Assembly: GCA_030549335.1 (NCBI GenBank) | Contig: CM060196.1 | Location: 20,604,501-20,668,500, forward strand | Direction: 5' to 3' | Origin: Pontederia crassipes | Lineage: Eukaryota > Streptophyta > Magnoliopsida > Commelinales > Pontederiaceae | DNA length: 64,000 bases | Shown here: positions 1 to 11,406 of the stretch, piece by piece | Layout of the letters: each line of letters opens with the position of its first letter | How positions within the stretch are numbered: position 1 is the first letter of the stretch | Notes under the pieces: model-generated | Seen by the model: the letters and a program-made list of their open reading frames with translations, nothing else | What the model was told of the DNA's origin: nothing | Databases searched by the model: none | Program-made: the position numbers and the translations under genes

Positions 1-1494
1 AGTAAAATAGTTTTGTCTTCTTGTAGTCCACTGGAGAAAGCCATCTTCATTCTGTCAATAAAAGAAGACTTTTTCCATGGAAGATTTATTTCACTTGAGA
101 AGATAATCTGGTAGGTTCTTAATATATGAAAACTAATGAAGTAATTCATTTGTGGGAGAGCAGAAGTGCGTGCTGGAGGGGATAAATTTGGAAAGTACTT
201 TGAAGTGATGACTTACGGAGAATCTCATGGAGGAGGTGTTGGCTGTATTATCAGCGGATGCCCACCTGGAGTTCCTCTTTCTGAAACCGATGTGCAAGTT
301 GAACTTGATAGAAGGTTTGAGCACTAGTGGCTGTCTTTTGCGTTTGCACCTCCAATTCTATTGTACCTCTTAATGCAAAAGCATATTCTGGTCTAACATT
401 TTTGGTGTTATACCAGGAGGCCAGGTCAGAGCAGAATAACTACACCAAGGAAGGAGACAGATACATGCCGAATTCTTTCAGGGATACATGAAGGTTAGAT
501 GGATAGCATGATGGATGCTTCCCACTCAGTGAATTGATGGTTGATATTTGCTTTTTGCTGATCCATATCATGTTCTGCAGGTTTGGCCACTGGAACTGCA
601 ATTTCTGTCTTTGTACCAAACACAGATCAAAGGGGACATGTAAGTGCATAGTAGAACCTCACTTTATCAGTCAACACCCTAAATTTTGTCCTTATGTATA
701 TAAATCCCTGCCAAAAAAAAAAACTTTTGTGAGACGTGCTAATATTCAGTTGGTGGACATAAGAATGAAGAATAGTATATATCTTGTTCAATATCTGATA
801 GTGGAGAGGAGAAAATCAGTCATACCTCGTAATTGTATTACCCCTTGTATGATTTCTTATGTACTTGGATAAATTTGGATGATTACAAATATTGGCAATC
901 ATCTCTTCCACTTTTGAAAGAATAACATCTTTCAAAACAAAATAATAAGAAACAGACATTTTAAGAAAAGTATAATTGTGTCTATTTTGGTCTTACGTTA
1001 TGCACTTGCTTATTTTATGTCAGACTTCTACTTCTAAGAACAACTTTTGTATGCTTATTTGCGATTTGAATATCATCAGATACTTATCTCTTGTTCAAAT
1101 TTTATTTGATATTTATTGTCCTTCCTAGAGTTAATTATTTGTGCTTTTTCTTGCAGGACTACAAAGAGATGTCAGCAGCATATAGACCATCACACGCAGA
1201 TGCCACTTATGACATCAAGTATGGTCTGAGAGCGATTCAGGTAAAAACATTACTTTCTCCTTTGTTCTTGCTAATAATCTGCCCAGTTGTCATTTTTTTT
1301 ATGCAGCATGCATAAGATTATTTCCTTAGAATTGTCTTAACGAATGGAATATTCAGGGAGGGGGTAGATCATCAGCAATATAAACCATTGGAAGAGTTGC
1401 AGCTGGAGCTCTTGCAAAGAAGATTCTCAAGATGGCTGCAGGAACTGAGGTAATTTTGTGCATCAATTGATATAATAAATAATAGATCATTTCT

Positions 1495-3664
1495 TGTAAC
1501 AACCAGCAAAAGATTAAAAAAAAAATGAAGATAATATAACGTGATGGATAACACTGCTGGGGGATAAAGTTCAATGCAACTCAAAGTTGGAAAAGAAAAA
1601 GAGATAAAATCTGATTTCATCAGATCTGATTAGGGTGGAGATTGTTATATATATAGAATCAGATTTATGCATTAAACCCCACGACCTCTTTTCTTTTTCT
1701 TTTCTCCCCGTGCTGTTGTTCGTGCGCGACAAGAGCAGAATTTCTCACGCCTTTGCTGGAATTCTGCAGAAGGTGGCCGAGAGGAAATTAGGGAAGAAAA
1801 CAGGGGACGCGGCCGTTGATCGTGAATAGAGGTGGGTGAACCGAAATCACCTTGCATGGCTTCTGAATTATCTCAATTCATGCCCGAATCGTTATGAAAA
1901 GAATATGAATATGATTCAAGTTATTATTTTTAATTGTTTGATTTCTTGAATTCTTTGATTGGTTGATTGTAGCATGCATAGTTATTTCTGTTTGTTATAT
2001 TTCTGTATTATTGATTGTTAGGATGTAAGATTTAGAGGGGATTCCGTTTTCGATTTTATAACACGACCCAATTTTAAAATAGAAGTATTACGGCCGTAAA
2101 TTTGTTGGCCGTAATTGTCTTACGGTCGAGAAAAAAAAATGGAGAGAGAAAGAAGTGATGGATTGGCCGTAAAGGAGTTAAAAAAAATGGAGACGAGGTT
2201 TTACGGCCGAGAAGTTGGGAGAGAGAGAAAAGAAGAGAGAGAAAGGGGAAATAGATTGTTACGGCCGAAGAGTTAGGTTTTCGGCCGTAATAAAATAGAA
2301 AAGATAGAGAGAGGGAAGATGTCGGCCGTAAAAGATGTCGGCCGTAAAAGATGTCGACCGTAGTAGATGTCGACCGTAACAGATGATTTTTACGGTCGTA
2401 AAAATCCGAGAAGTTGGGAGAGAGAGAAACGAAGAGAGAGAGAAAAGGGGAGATAGATTGTTACGGCCGAAGAGTATAGTTTTACGGCCGTAACGGGATA
2501 GGCCGTAACGGATGGGAGTAACAGATGATGGCCGTAACGAAATAAGAGTTGAATTATTACGGCCGAAATAGAATGGAGAGTAGGGTTTTACGGCCGTAAC
2601 GTAATAAGAGTTAATTTTTACAGCCGTAAAAAATGAAAGAATTCCTCGGGCGTAAAATCTAAAGAATTAGGGTTTTACGGCCGTAAGGTGGAGGAGATTC
2701 TTTGGGCGTAAAATCCAGCAAAATTCATTTATTAATCTCTCTTTATTTTGATATGAACATTATTGATTTCCTTATAATTCCAACATGAACTCTTTGTCTT
2801 GATTTACCTCATATCGATCATATCTCCTTCATCATATGACACAAAGAATGAAAAGATACTGAAAGTGATTAATAAGTTCAGATGAAAGATTAATGATGGG
2901 TTGCCAATCCAAGCCAAGTGCATCAAGATAAGGGTCGCTCCCTTGGTCATGGTTTGATCACCCATTGACTCGCACAAGGCCGTATCGTTTGCTGGGCATA
3001 CCCCAAGAATTAAAGGCACCTCAAAGTCACCCTGATTGTTAATTAATAACCAAGATCGACAAGCATGTTCAAGTTCAAGTTCAAATCAAGTCAAGTATGT
3101 CATGATTCCAAGTTTACTATGTACTATTGATCCTCATGATTCATGATATCGTTGATCTTATCCTTATTATGATCCATGATACTTATATGTTATCTTTCAT
3201 GTTCAAGTTAAGCCTGATTAATTATCGCTGATTATTATATTCATGTTATGCATTGTATATCATGTGGTTCCCCACTAGGCTGTAAAGCTTACGGGAGGAC
3301 TTCCTCCCCTGTGTCTGATTTCCACAGGACCAGGTCAGTAACGTGGTGGAGTAGGCGTGTGGTGATGAGGCTCTGGCGATAGGACAGCACATGAACCATA
3401 GGGCTTTTAGAGTGTTATTTAGTTTTCATTTACCTTCCGCAATTTAAATTCATGATGTAGAACTCAGTTTATTTCTTAGTAATGACATAGTCACTTTTAG
3501 ACTTCCGCAATTAAAGTTATAATTTATCTTTATTTCTTTTCTTCCGCTGACGTGTCTCGGTTCTTGACTGAGATATAGTCAATATTATGGTCAAGTTATA
3601 GCATGCCGTAGCGTCTCCAGATTGGTCTTCGTCATGTGGCGGGGGTCGATTTGGGGGCGTTACA
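1495..3664 (+). repeat. 5' LTR of the chromovirus
   Basis: A 2170-bp terminal repeat that starts TGTAACAACC and ends GCGTTACA. It aligns along its whole length with 8539-10679, differing by scattered substitutions and a few small indels in the TTACGGCC-rich middle. It is followed after a few bases by the primer-binding site. Its mid-section (2088-2716) is an unusual array of short palindromes described separately. Confidence 0.95.
2088..2716 (+). repeat. TTACGGCCGTAA palindrome array in the 5' LTR
   Basis: About twenty copies of the 12-bp palindrome TTACGGCCGTAA or its halves and single-base variants (TCGGCCGTAA, TTACGGTCGTAA, GGGCGTAA) are scattered at irregular 15-50 bp spacing among purine-rich GAGAGA tracts. 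The same array recurs in the 3' LTR at 9129-9730. The even spread of one self-complementary motif is not explained by simple tandem duplication. Candidate explanations are binding sites for a host factor or a cluster of CG methylation targets (inference). Confidence 0.85.
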
Positions 3665-3668
3665 TTTA

Positions 3669-3680
3669 TGGTATCAGAGC
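3669..3680 (+). promoter_or_regulatory. Primer-binding site (initiator Met-tRNA type)
   Basis: TGGTATCAGAGC lies four bases after the end of the 5' LTR. It matches the complement of the 3' end of plant initiator methionine tRNA, the usual minus-strand primer of plant Ty3/gypsy and Ty1/copia elements. Confidence 0.9.
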
Positions 3681-3889
3681 CTAAAGTTAGGACTCTCTTG
3701 ACGTCCTAGTGTATAGAATAGTATGGTATTGGTTCATGTGCTACCGCCGAGCAGTCGTCACACCCTCCACCGAAAAGTAATGTAAGTCAAGTTTATGTTT
3801 AAGATAAGTTATGATTTATTGATGCATGATTTTATTGTATGAATAGAGGATAAGCATGTCACGACGATCAGAGCGTATTTAAGAGCAAA

Positions 3890-6800
3890 TGGCCAGAGCG
3901 GACCGGAATATGTATGAGGCATCGGAAGGCCCACTTCCTGAGATGGGGGCCCAGCCGGGTTGCGGACGTGGCCGTGGCCGAGGTCGTGCACCAGGCTGCG
4001 GAAGAGGTAGAGGCCGCGCAGCTAGAGCGCCATTAGAGGAGCATGTGGATGAGTTTGCTCCACCTGAGGGTAGCCAGGCAGGAGACAGTCCACCGGCGTC
4101 AAGGCGTCGTAATCAGAGGGCACGCCATGAAGAAGTAGAAGACACCATCCAGGCTTTCCTGAAGTTGCATCCGCCTCATTATGATGGGAAGGCGAACTTT
4201 TTCAAGGCTGAAGAATGGATTGAGACTATGGATCGAATTTTTAAGCTGATGAGATGTACTGATGAACACAAGGTCCTGTATGCCACACACATGCTTACTG
4301 ATACTGCGATGGGCTGATGGAAGACTACAAGGGCCACCAGGTTCAGAGGGATGGAAGAAGAGGACATAGCATGGAATGAATTTAAGAAGGCCTTCATGGC
4401 GCGCTACACTCCTGAACATGACCGCATCAACAAACAAGAGGAGTTTCTGCAACTGCAGCAGGGAACCATGTCTGTGGCGGATTACCACACCCAGTTCATC
4501 CAACTGGAGCAATATTGCCCGATGCCATTTGAAGGACGTATTAGGGCTAACAGATTCATTAATGGACTACAGCAGGCACTGAAGACTGAAGTCCTGTCTG
4601 GGGATTGTGAAGATCTAGAGAAGGCTGTGAGGTTAGCCACACGTATGGAAAAGGATCAAGCTGAACGCAAGGCCAAAGCTCCAGCCAAAGCAATAGAGCA
4701 GCCCAGGCCTCGAACGGATGATCATCGGCCATTTAGGAGGAACGACCGCCGTGATCGTCGTTACAGGCCATACCAGCAGAGAGAAGCCCCAAGACAGGCT
4801 CAAGCTCAACCACGGCCTGCGCCAATGCAAGCACAGCCATTGAGACAACTGCCACCGCCACCACGTCAGCCACAAGTGCCACAGAAGCCTTTATGTCCTC
4901 ACTGTGGCCGTCACCATGATGGAGAGTGTCGTAGACTGAGCGGCGCATGCATTCAGTGTGGACAGTTCGGACATTTCATCAGAAATTGCCCACAGGCTGC
5001 TAGAGGAGGCCGAGACAATCGAGCAGCAGGAGGTGCAAATTCCGTTGTGCAAGGTCGTGTGCACAACCTGGAAGCTGATGCAGCCCAAAATGATAATGAT
5101 GTCATTAGAGGTACCCTCCCGATCGCCAACTTGTCTGCTACTATTTTATTTGATTCTGGGGCTACACACTCGTTTATTTCAGAGTCGTGTGCCCAAACTC
5201 TTAGTCTACCTCAGAAGCAGATGCCCCATGCTATGCGTGTAAGTACACCTATGGGAACTCTCCATGCTGCCAAGTACATCCCGAATGTACCTGTCAATGT
5301 AGACAAGAAAAATTTTTCTGCAGACCTCATAGTCATCCCCATGGTGGATTATGACGTCATTTTGGGGATGGACTGGCTTTCATATCATGATGCAACCTTG
5401 CAATGCAAACAGAAGAAGATCGTTATAGGGACGCAAGGCAAGCACAAGGCAGTGATCAGAGGCACTCCATCAACAAAGAACAAAGTCATTGTCTCAGCGA
5501 TCAAGGCACAGAAGTTATTGCAGAAAGGATGCTGTGGGTACTTGGCTAGTGTGATCAAGACGGATGCACCTGTCACTGAGCTCCAACAGATAGATGTGGT
5601 GCGGGAGTTCCCAGATGTGTTTCCTGAGGACACATCCGGATTACCATCGAAACGAGAAATCGACTTTAAAATAGAGCTCCTCCCTGGGACTGCACCCATC
5701 TCTAAAGCACCCTACCGCATGGCACCTGCTGAAATGCAGGAACTGAAGAAGCAGATACAGGAGCTACTGGACAAGGGATTTATCAGACCGAGCGTCTCAC
5801 CCTGGGGCGCACCGGTCTTGTTTGTCAAGAAAAAGGACGGCTCCCTGCGGCTCTGCATCGACTATAGAATGCTCAATAAAGTGACAGTGAAGAATAAGTA
5901 CCCCTTGCCTCGGATAGATGACCTTTTCGATCAGCTGTCAAAAGCATCGGTGTTCTCTAAGATAGATTTACGTAGTGGCTACCACCAGCTGAGAGTGGCA
6001 GAGGAGGACATACCGAAAACCGCTTTTCGGTCAAGATATGGCCACTACGAGTTCTTGGTCATGCCATTTGGACTGACGAACGCTCCTGCCGCGTTCATGG
6101 ATTTAATGAATAGGGTCTTCCGACCATATTTAGACCAGTTTGTCATAGTGTTCGTGGATGACATTCTGATCTGTTCTTCCAGTCCAGAGCAACACCAAGA
6201 GCATCTCAGGATAGTATTGAAGATCCTAAGACAACACAAGCTTTATGACAAGCTTTCAAAGTGTGAATTCTGGCTGAAGGAGATCATGTTCTTGGGACAC
6301 ATAGTCTCCAAGAAGGGCATTGCAGTAGACCCCGCAAAAGTGGAAGCGGTGACGAATTGGACTAGGCCGAAGAATGCTTCTGAGATTCGCAGCTTCCTTG
6401 GCTTAGCGGGTTATTACAGGAGGTTTATCAGAGACTTTTTCAAGATTGCTGCACCCCTCACGAATCTCACAAAGAAGGCGGAAAAATTTATCTGGACAGA
6501 TAAATGTGAGCAAAGCTTTCAAACTCTGAAGGACCGTCTGACTTCGGCACCAATTCTCACTATACCGACAGGCAGTGGAGGTTTCGTAGTCTACAGTGAT
6601 GCGTGTGGAACAGGATTGGGTTGCGTCCTGATGCAACACGGCAAAGTAGTGGCTTATGCTTCACGTCAACTGAAGAAGCATGAGGTCAATTACCCCACAC
6701 ATGACTTGGAATTGGCGGCTGTGGTCTTTGCTCTGAAGATCTGGAGGCACTATTTGTATGGAGAGACGTTCGAGATCTTCACCGACCACAAGAGTCTCAA

Positions 6801-8500
6801 GTACATCTTCGATCAGAGGGATCTTAACATGAGGCAACGATGATGGCTTGAGCTCCTCAAGGATTATGAATTTGCTATCAATTACCATCCGGGTAAAGCA
6901 AATTCAGTTGCCGATGCATTAAGCAGGAAGTAGGAAGGCTCGCTAGCTTATATGAGACTACGCGAGTTCGAGATGCTGGAAGAAATTGAGCAATGGTGTC
7001 CCAAGCTGGGAACAAATGGAGCTTTATGGATGATGCATCAGATGAAGCCCAGCTTAATTGACAGGATCATAACAGCTCAGAAAGTAGATCCTGAATATCA
7101 GAAGGTTCTGAAAAGGTGTCAGAATGAACCAGCAGATTTTCAGATCTTTGCAGATGGAGGGATTAGATATCGGGACAGGTTGTGGATTCCCCCTAACGCT
7201 GATGTCCGACGAGAGGTACTGGATGAGTGCCACAAATCGGAGTTCGCCATCCACCCCGGTAGCACCAAGATGTATAAGGATGTACAACGCAGTTACTGGT
7301 GGCCGGACATGAAAAGAGAGATAGCAAAATATGTATCCCGATGCCTGGTGTGCCAACAAGTCAAGATTGAACATCAGCGACCATATGGCAAGTTGAAACC
7401 TTTGGAAATCCCACAATGGAAGTGGGATAAGATCACTATGAATTTTGTATCCAACTTGCCTAAGACTAAGAAGGGTCATGATGCCATATGGGTAGTCGTG
7501 GATCGTTTCACAAAGGCAGCACACTTTATTCCAATCCGATGGAAGCAATCAGTGGAGAGTCTGCTAGACTTATATGTGAGAGAAGTGGTCAAACTCCATG
7601 GGATCCCAGAGTCCATAGTGTCTGATCGAGACCCCAGATTCACTGCCAGATTCTGGAGGAGCATGCAGGAAGCCTTTGGCACAAGGCTCAACTTCAGTAC
7701 AGCTTTCCACCCTCAGACAGATGGGCAGTCTGAGAGGACCATCCAAACACTAGAGGATATGTTAAGGGCCTGTGCATTAGATTGGCAGGGTAACTGGGAT
7801 GAGCACATTCATCTGATTGAGTTTGCTTATAATAACATCTACCATTCAAGTATTGGTATGGCACCATTTGAAGCCCTGTATGGACGACCTTGCCGTTCAC
7901 CTGCCCACTGGAGCGAAGTAGGCGAGGAAAAGATCATGAGTAAGGAAGAAGTGAAAGAAGCAATAGAATATGCTGAGAAGATAGAATTGATTAAGCAAAG
8001 GATGAAGACTGCTCAAGGAAGGCAAAAGAGTTACTGACAATGGCAGACGAGAGCAGATCTTTCAAGCTGGAGACCAAGTTCTTCTGAAGGTATCTCCCAT
8101 GAAAGGAGTCATGAGATTCAGTAAGCGAGGAAAGCTCAGTCCTCGTTATGTAGGCCCATTTGAGATACTCGAGCTGGTAGGCGAGGCAGCATGCAGGCTG
8201 GCTCTACCCCCATCTTATGGGAGAGTGCACAATGTATTTCATGTATCCATGCTCAAGAAGTACAAGCACGATGCTGCAAATGTTCTAAGGATAGAGGAGC
8301 CAGATATAGCTGCAGACTTGACCTTCGTTGAGTATCCAACACATATAGTGGATCGCAAAGTACAACGTCAGAAGAACAAGAATGTCCACATGGTCAGAGT
8401 AGCTTGGCGTCACCATAGCGGAGATGACGCGACATGGGAGCTCGAATCGGAAATGCACCAAGAATTTCCCCATCTTTTCGGTAAGACCTCTACTTAGTGC
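3890..8500 (+). mobile_element. Gag-pol region of the chromovirus (broken)
   Basis: Recognisable parts in order, with rough positions: gag from about 3.9 to 5.1 kb, with an Arg/Gly-rich start and a CCHC zinc knuckle near 4.95 kb; retropepsin near 5.1-5.4 kb; reverse transcriptase about 5.7-6.3 kb, with the FVDD box; RNase H about 6.55-6.9 kb; integrase with an HHCC-type zinc finger and DDE core about 7.1-7.9 kb; chromodomain about 8.3-8.5 kb. The order protease, RT, RNase H, integrase, chromodomain defines chromoviruses. The region no longer reads open throughout (about four interruptions), so this copy is not expected to encode a full polyprotein. Confidence 0.95.
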
Positions 8501-8538
8501 AAAATTCGAGGACGAATTTTCTTTTAAGTGGGTAAGAA

Positions 8539-10679
8539 TGTAACAACCAGCAAAAGATAAAAAAAAATGAAGATAATATAACGTGATGGATAACACTGCT
8601 GGGGGATAAAGTTCAATGCAACTCAAAGTTGGAAAAGAAAAAGAGATAAAATCTGATTTCATCAGATCTGATTAGGGTGGAGATTGTTATATATATAAAA
8701 TCAGATTTATGCATTAAACCCCACGACCTCTTTTCTTTTTCTTTTCTCCCCGTGCTGTTGTTCGTGCGCGACAAGAGCAGAATTTCTCACGCCTTTGCTG
8801 GAATTCTGCAGAAGGTGGCCGAGAGGAAATTAGGGAAGAAAATAGGGGACGCGGCCGTTGATCGTGAATAGAGGTGGGTGAACCGAAATCACCTTGCATG
8901 GCTTCTGAATTATCTCAATTCATGCCCGAATCGTTATGAAAAGAATATGAATATGATTCAAGTTATTGTTTTTAATTGTTTGATTTCTTGAATTCTTTGA
9001 TTGGTTGATTGTAGCATGCATAGTTATTTCTGTTTGTTATATTTCTGTATTATTGATTGTTAGGATGTAAGATTTAGAGGGGATTCCGTTTTCGATTTTA
9101 TAACACGACCCAATTTTAAAATAGAAGTATTACGGCCGTAAATTTGTTGGCCGTAATTGTCTTACGGTCGAGAAAAAAAAATGGAGAGAGAAAGAAGTGA
9201 TGGATTGGCCGTAAAGGAGTTAAAAAAAATGGAGACGAGGTTTTACGGCCGAGAAGTTGGGAGAGAGAGAAAAGAAGAGAGAGAAAGGGGAAATAGATTG
9301 TTACGGCCGAAGAGTTAGGTTTTCGACCGTAATAAAATAGAAAAGATAGAGAGAGGGAAGATGTCGGCCGTAAAAGATGTCGGCCGTAATAGATGTCGAC
9401 CGTAACAGATGATTTTTACGGTCGTAAAAATCCGAGAAGTTGGGAGAGAGAGAAACAGATGATTTTTACGGTCGTAAAAATCCGAAGAGTAGAGTTTTAC
9501 GACCGTAACGGGATAGGCCGTAATGGATGGGAGTAACAGATGATGGTCGTAACGAAATAAGAGTTGAATTATTACGGCCGAAATAGAATGGAGAGTAGGG
9601 TTTTACGGCCGTAACGTAATAAGGGTTAATTTTTACAGCCGTAAAAAATGAAAGAATTCCTCGGGCGTAAAATCCAAAGAATTAGGGTTTTACGGCCGTA
9701 AGGTGGAGGAGATTCTTTGGGCGTAAAATTCAGCAAAATTCATTTATTAATATCTCTTTATTTTGATATGAACATTATTGATTTCCTTATAATTTCAACA
9801 TGAACTATTTGTCTTGATTTACCTCATATCGATCATATCTCCTTCATCATATGACACAAAGAATGAAAAGATACTGAAAGTGATTAATAAGTTCAGATGA
9901 AAGATTAATGATGGGTTGCCAGTCCAAGCCAAGTGCATCAAGATAAGGGTCGCTCCCTTGGTCATGGTTTGATCACCCATTGACTCGCACAAGGCCGTAT
10001 CGTTTGCTGGGCATACCCCAAGAATTAAAGACACCTCAAAGTCACCCTGATTGTTAATTAATAATCAAGATCGACAAGCATGTTCAAGTTCAAGTTCAAG
10101 TCAAGTCAAGTATGTCATGATTCCAAGTTTACTATGTACTATTGACCCTCATGATTCATGATATCGCTGATCTTATCCTTATTATGATCCATGATACTTA
10201 TATGTTATCTTTCATGTTCAAGTTAAGCCTGATTAATTATCGCTGATTATTATATTCATGTTATGCATTGTATATCATGTGGTTCCCCACTAGGCTGTAA
10301 AGCTTACGGGAGGACTTCCTCCCATGTGTCTGATTTCCACAGGACCATGTCAGTAATGTGGTGGAGTAGGCGTGTGGTGATGAGGCTCTGGCGATAGGAC
10401 AACACATGAACCATAGGGCTTTTAGAGTGTTATTTAGTTTTCATTTACTTTCCGCAATTTAAATTCATGATGTAGAACTCAGTTTATTTCTTAGTAATGA
10501 CATAGTCACTTTTAGACTTCCGCAATTAAAGTTATAATTTATCTTTATTTCTTTTCTTCCGCTGACGTGTCTCGGTTCTTGACTGAGATATAGTCAATAT
10601 TATGGTCAAGTTATAGCATGCCGTAGCGTCTCCAGATTGGTCTTCGCCACGTGGCGGGGGTCGATTTGGGGGCGTTACA
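8539..10679 (+). repeat. 3' LTR of the chromovirus
   Basis: A 2141-bp repeat, near-identical to 1495-3664. It is preceded by a purine-rich stretch (about 8526-8538) that fits a polypurine tract. It ends GCGTTACA, directly followed by the target duplication TTTCT and the rest of chorismate synthase intron 6. The palindrome array recurs at 9129-9730 with one local rearrangement relative to the 5' LTR. Confidence 0.95.
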
Positions 10680-11119
10680 TTTCTTGTTAGGGTTGTAAAA
10701 TGACAGGTACAATTCTGCATCCTTTTACGCCGTACTTTGCCCTTATACTATATATTCATGGACTTAAGACTATAGCTTGTCTAAGGTTGATGTAACCACT
10801 TGAAAAGTGTCTGTTGACTTAAGATATAGTCTCCATATTATTGTTTTAAATTTCTATAAAGAACCTTACCACCTACCAATCTAAATTCATGTCCTTTTGT
10901 ACTGAGAATCTGATTCATGTGTTTGATTGCTTTTGTTAGTCTAAATACCTTGTGCTATCTCTTGCTAACTTTTATGATCAATTTTTATCGCCAAAAGAAG
11001 CAGTTAGTAATAACAATGTTAACAAATGACTTGTGAGTTATCAATATGCAAAGTATGTTCAATTTCGCAATAACGCTAGTGAATTTGCTTGGTTGTCATA
11101 AAAATTGGGTTAATTCCAT

Positions 11120-11345
11120 TTTCCTCCTAATTGTAACATATTTCTATTTAACCCCCTAAATTTTAGTATTATCCACTTGCCTCCCATCAGCTTCCCAAAC
11201 ACTTCCACTTAACCCCAAATGCCTAAAATTTATAGCTTTTCAATTATACATTTACCTCTTTACCCTTATTTAATTTTGTTTATATAATAATTTAAAATAA
11301 AACCTAGAGTGGTCCGCCCCTCGTCTTCTTCATGGTACTATTTGA
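11120..11345. repeat. Dispersed AT-rich repeat in intron 6, copy 1
   Basis: The stretch shares a run of short matches in the same order with 62165-62400, for example TATTATCCAC, AAACACTTCCA and CAAATGC followed by TAAAAT. This indicates two old members of one dispersed family. Family and true ends are unknown. Only the right-hand part survives in the paralogous intron at 24251 onward, because that copy has a 359-bp deletion. Confidence 0.5.
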
Positions 11346-11363
11346 ATTTTTCCATTTCTAATT

Positions 11364-11406
11364 CAACAACAACAACAACAACAAAACCTTATCCCACTAG
11401 GTGGGG
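11364..11406 (-). mobile_element. RTE-type LINE/SINE 3' tail in intron 6, copy 1
   Basis: The plus strand reads (CAA)n followed by TCCCACTAGGTGGGG. Read on the minus strand this is the CTAGTGGGATAAGG...(TTG)n tail typical of plant RTE LINEs and TS-type SINEs that borrow it. The same tail is at 24336-24381 in the paralogous intron, with one more CAA unit, so it predates the duplication. Related tails lie at 20215-20330 and 50833-50855. The element body beyond the tail is not recognisable here. Confidence 0.6.

Larger units (their letters stand above)
1495..10679 (+). mobile_element. Ty3/gypsy LTR retrotransposon, chromovirus (Tekay/Del-like)
   Basis: This is a full-length fossil: two LTRs of about 2.15 kb, each beginning TGTAACAACC and ending GGGCGTTACA, around a 4.9-kb interior. 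The 5-bp target duplication TTTCT lies at 1490-1494 and 10680-10684. The empty site is visible in intron 6 of the intact chorismate synthase copy near 24010. The interior carries gag with a CCHC knuckle, protease, reverse transcriptase, RNase H, integrase and a C-terminal chromodomain, in the Ty3/gypsy order. The chromodomain and long LTRs suggest the Tekay/Del clade. The coding region is broken, with about four interruptions. I count roughly thirty substitutions between the LTRs by eye (about 1.5%). At a commonly used plant intergenic rate this means an insertion well under a million years old (inference). Confidence 0.96.

Noticed and set aside
1635-1857. Short open frames repeated at 1635-1857 and 8677-8899
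   Set aside because: The same LTR sequence is present twice; there is no protein family match.
7054-7548. Minus-strand open frame inside the retrotransposon
   Set aside because: A shadow of the integrase region, with no domain match.
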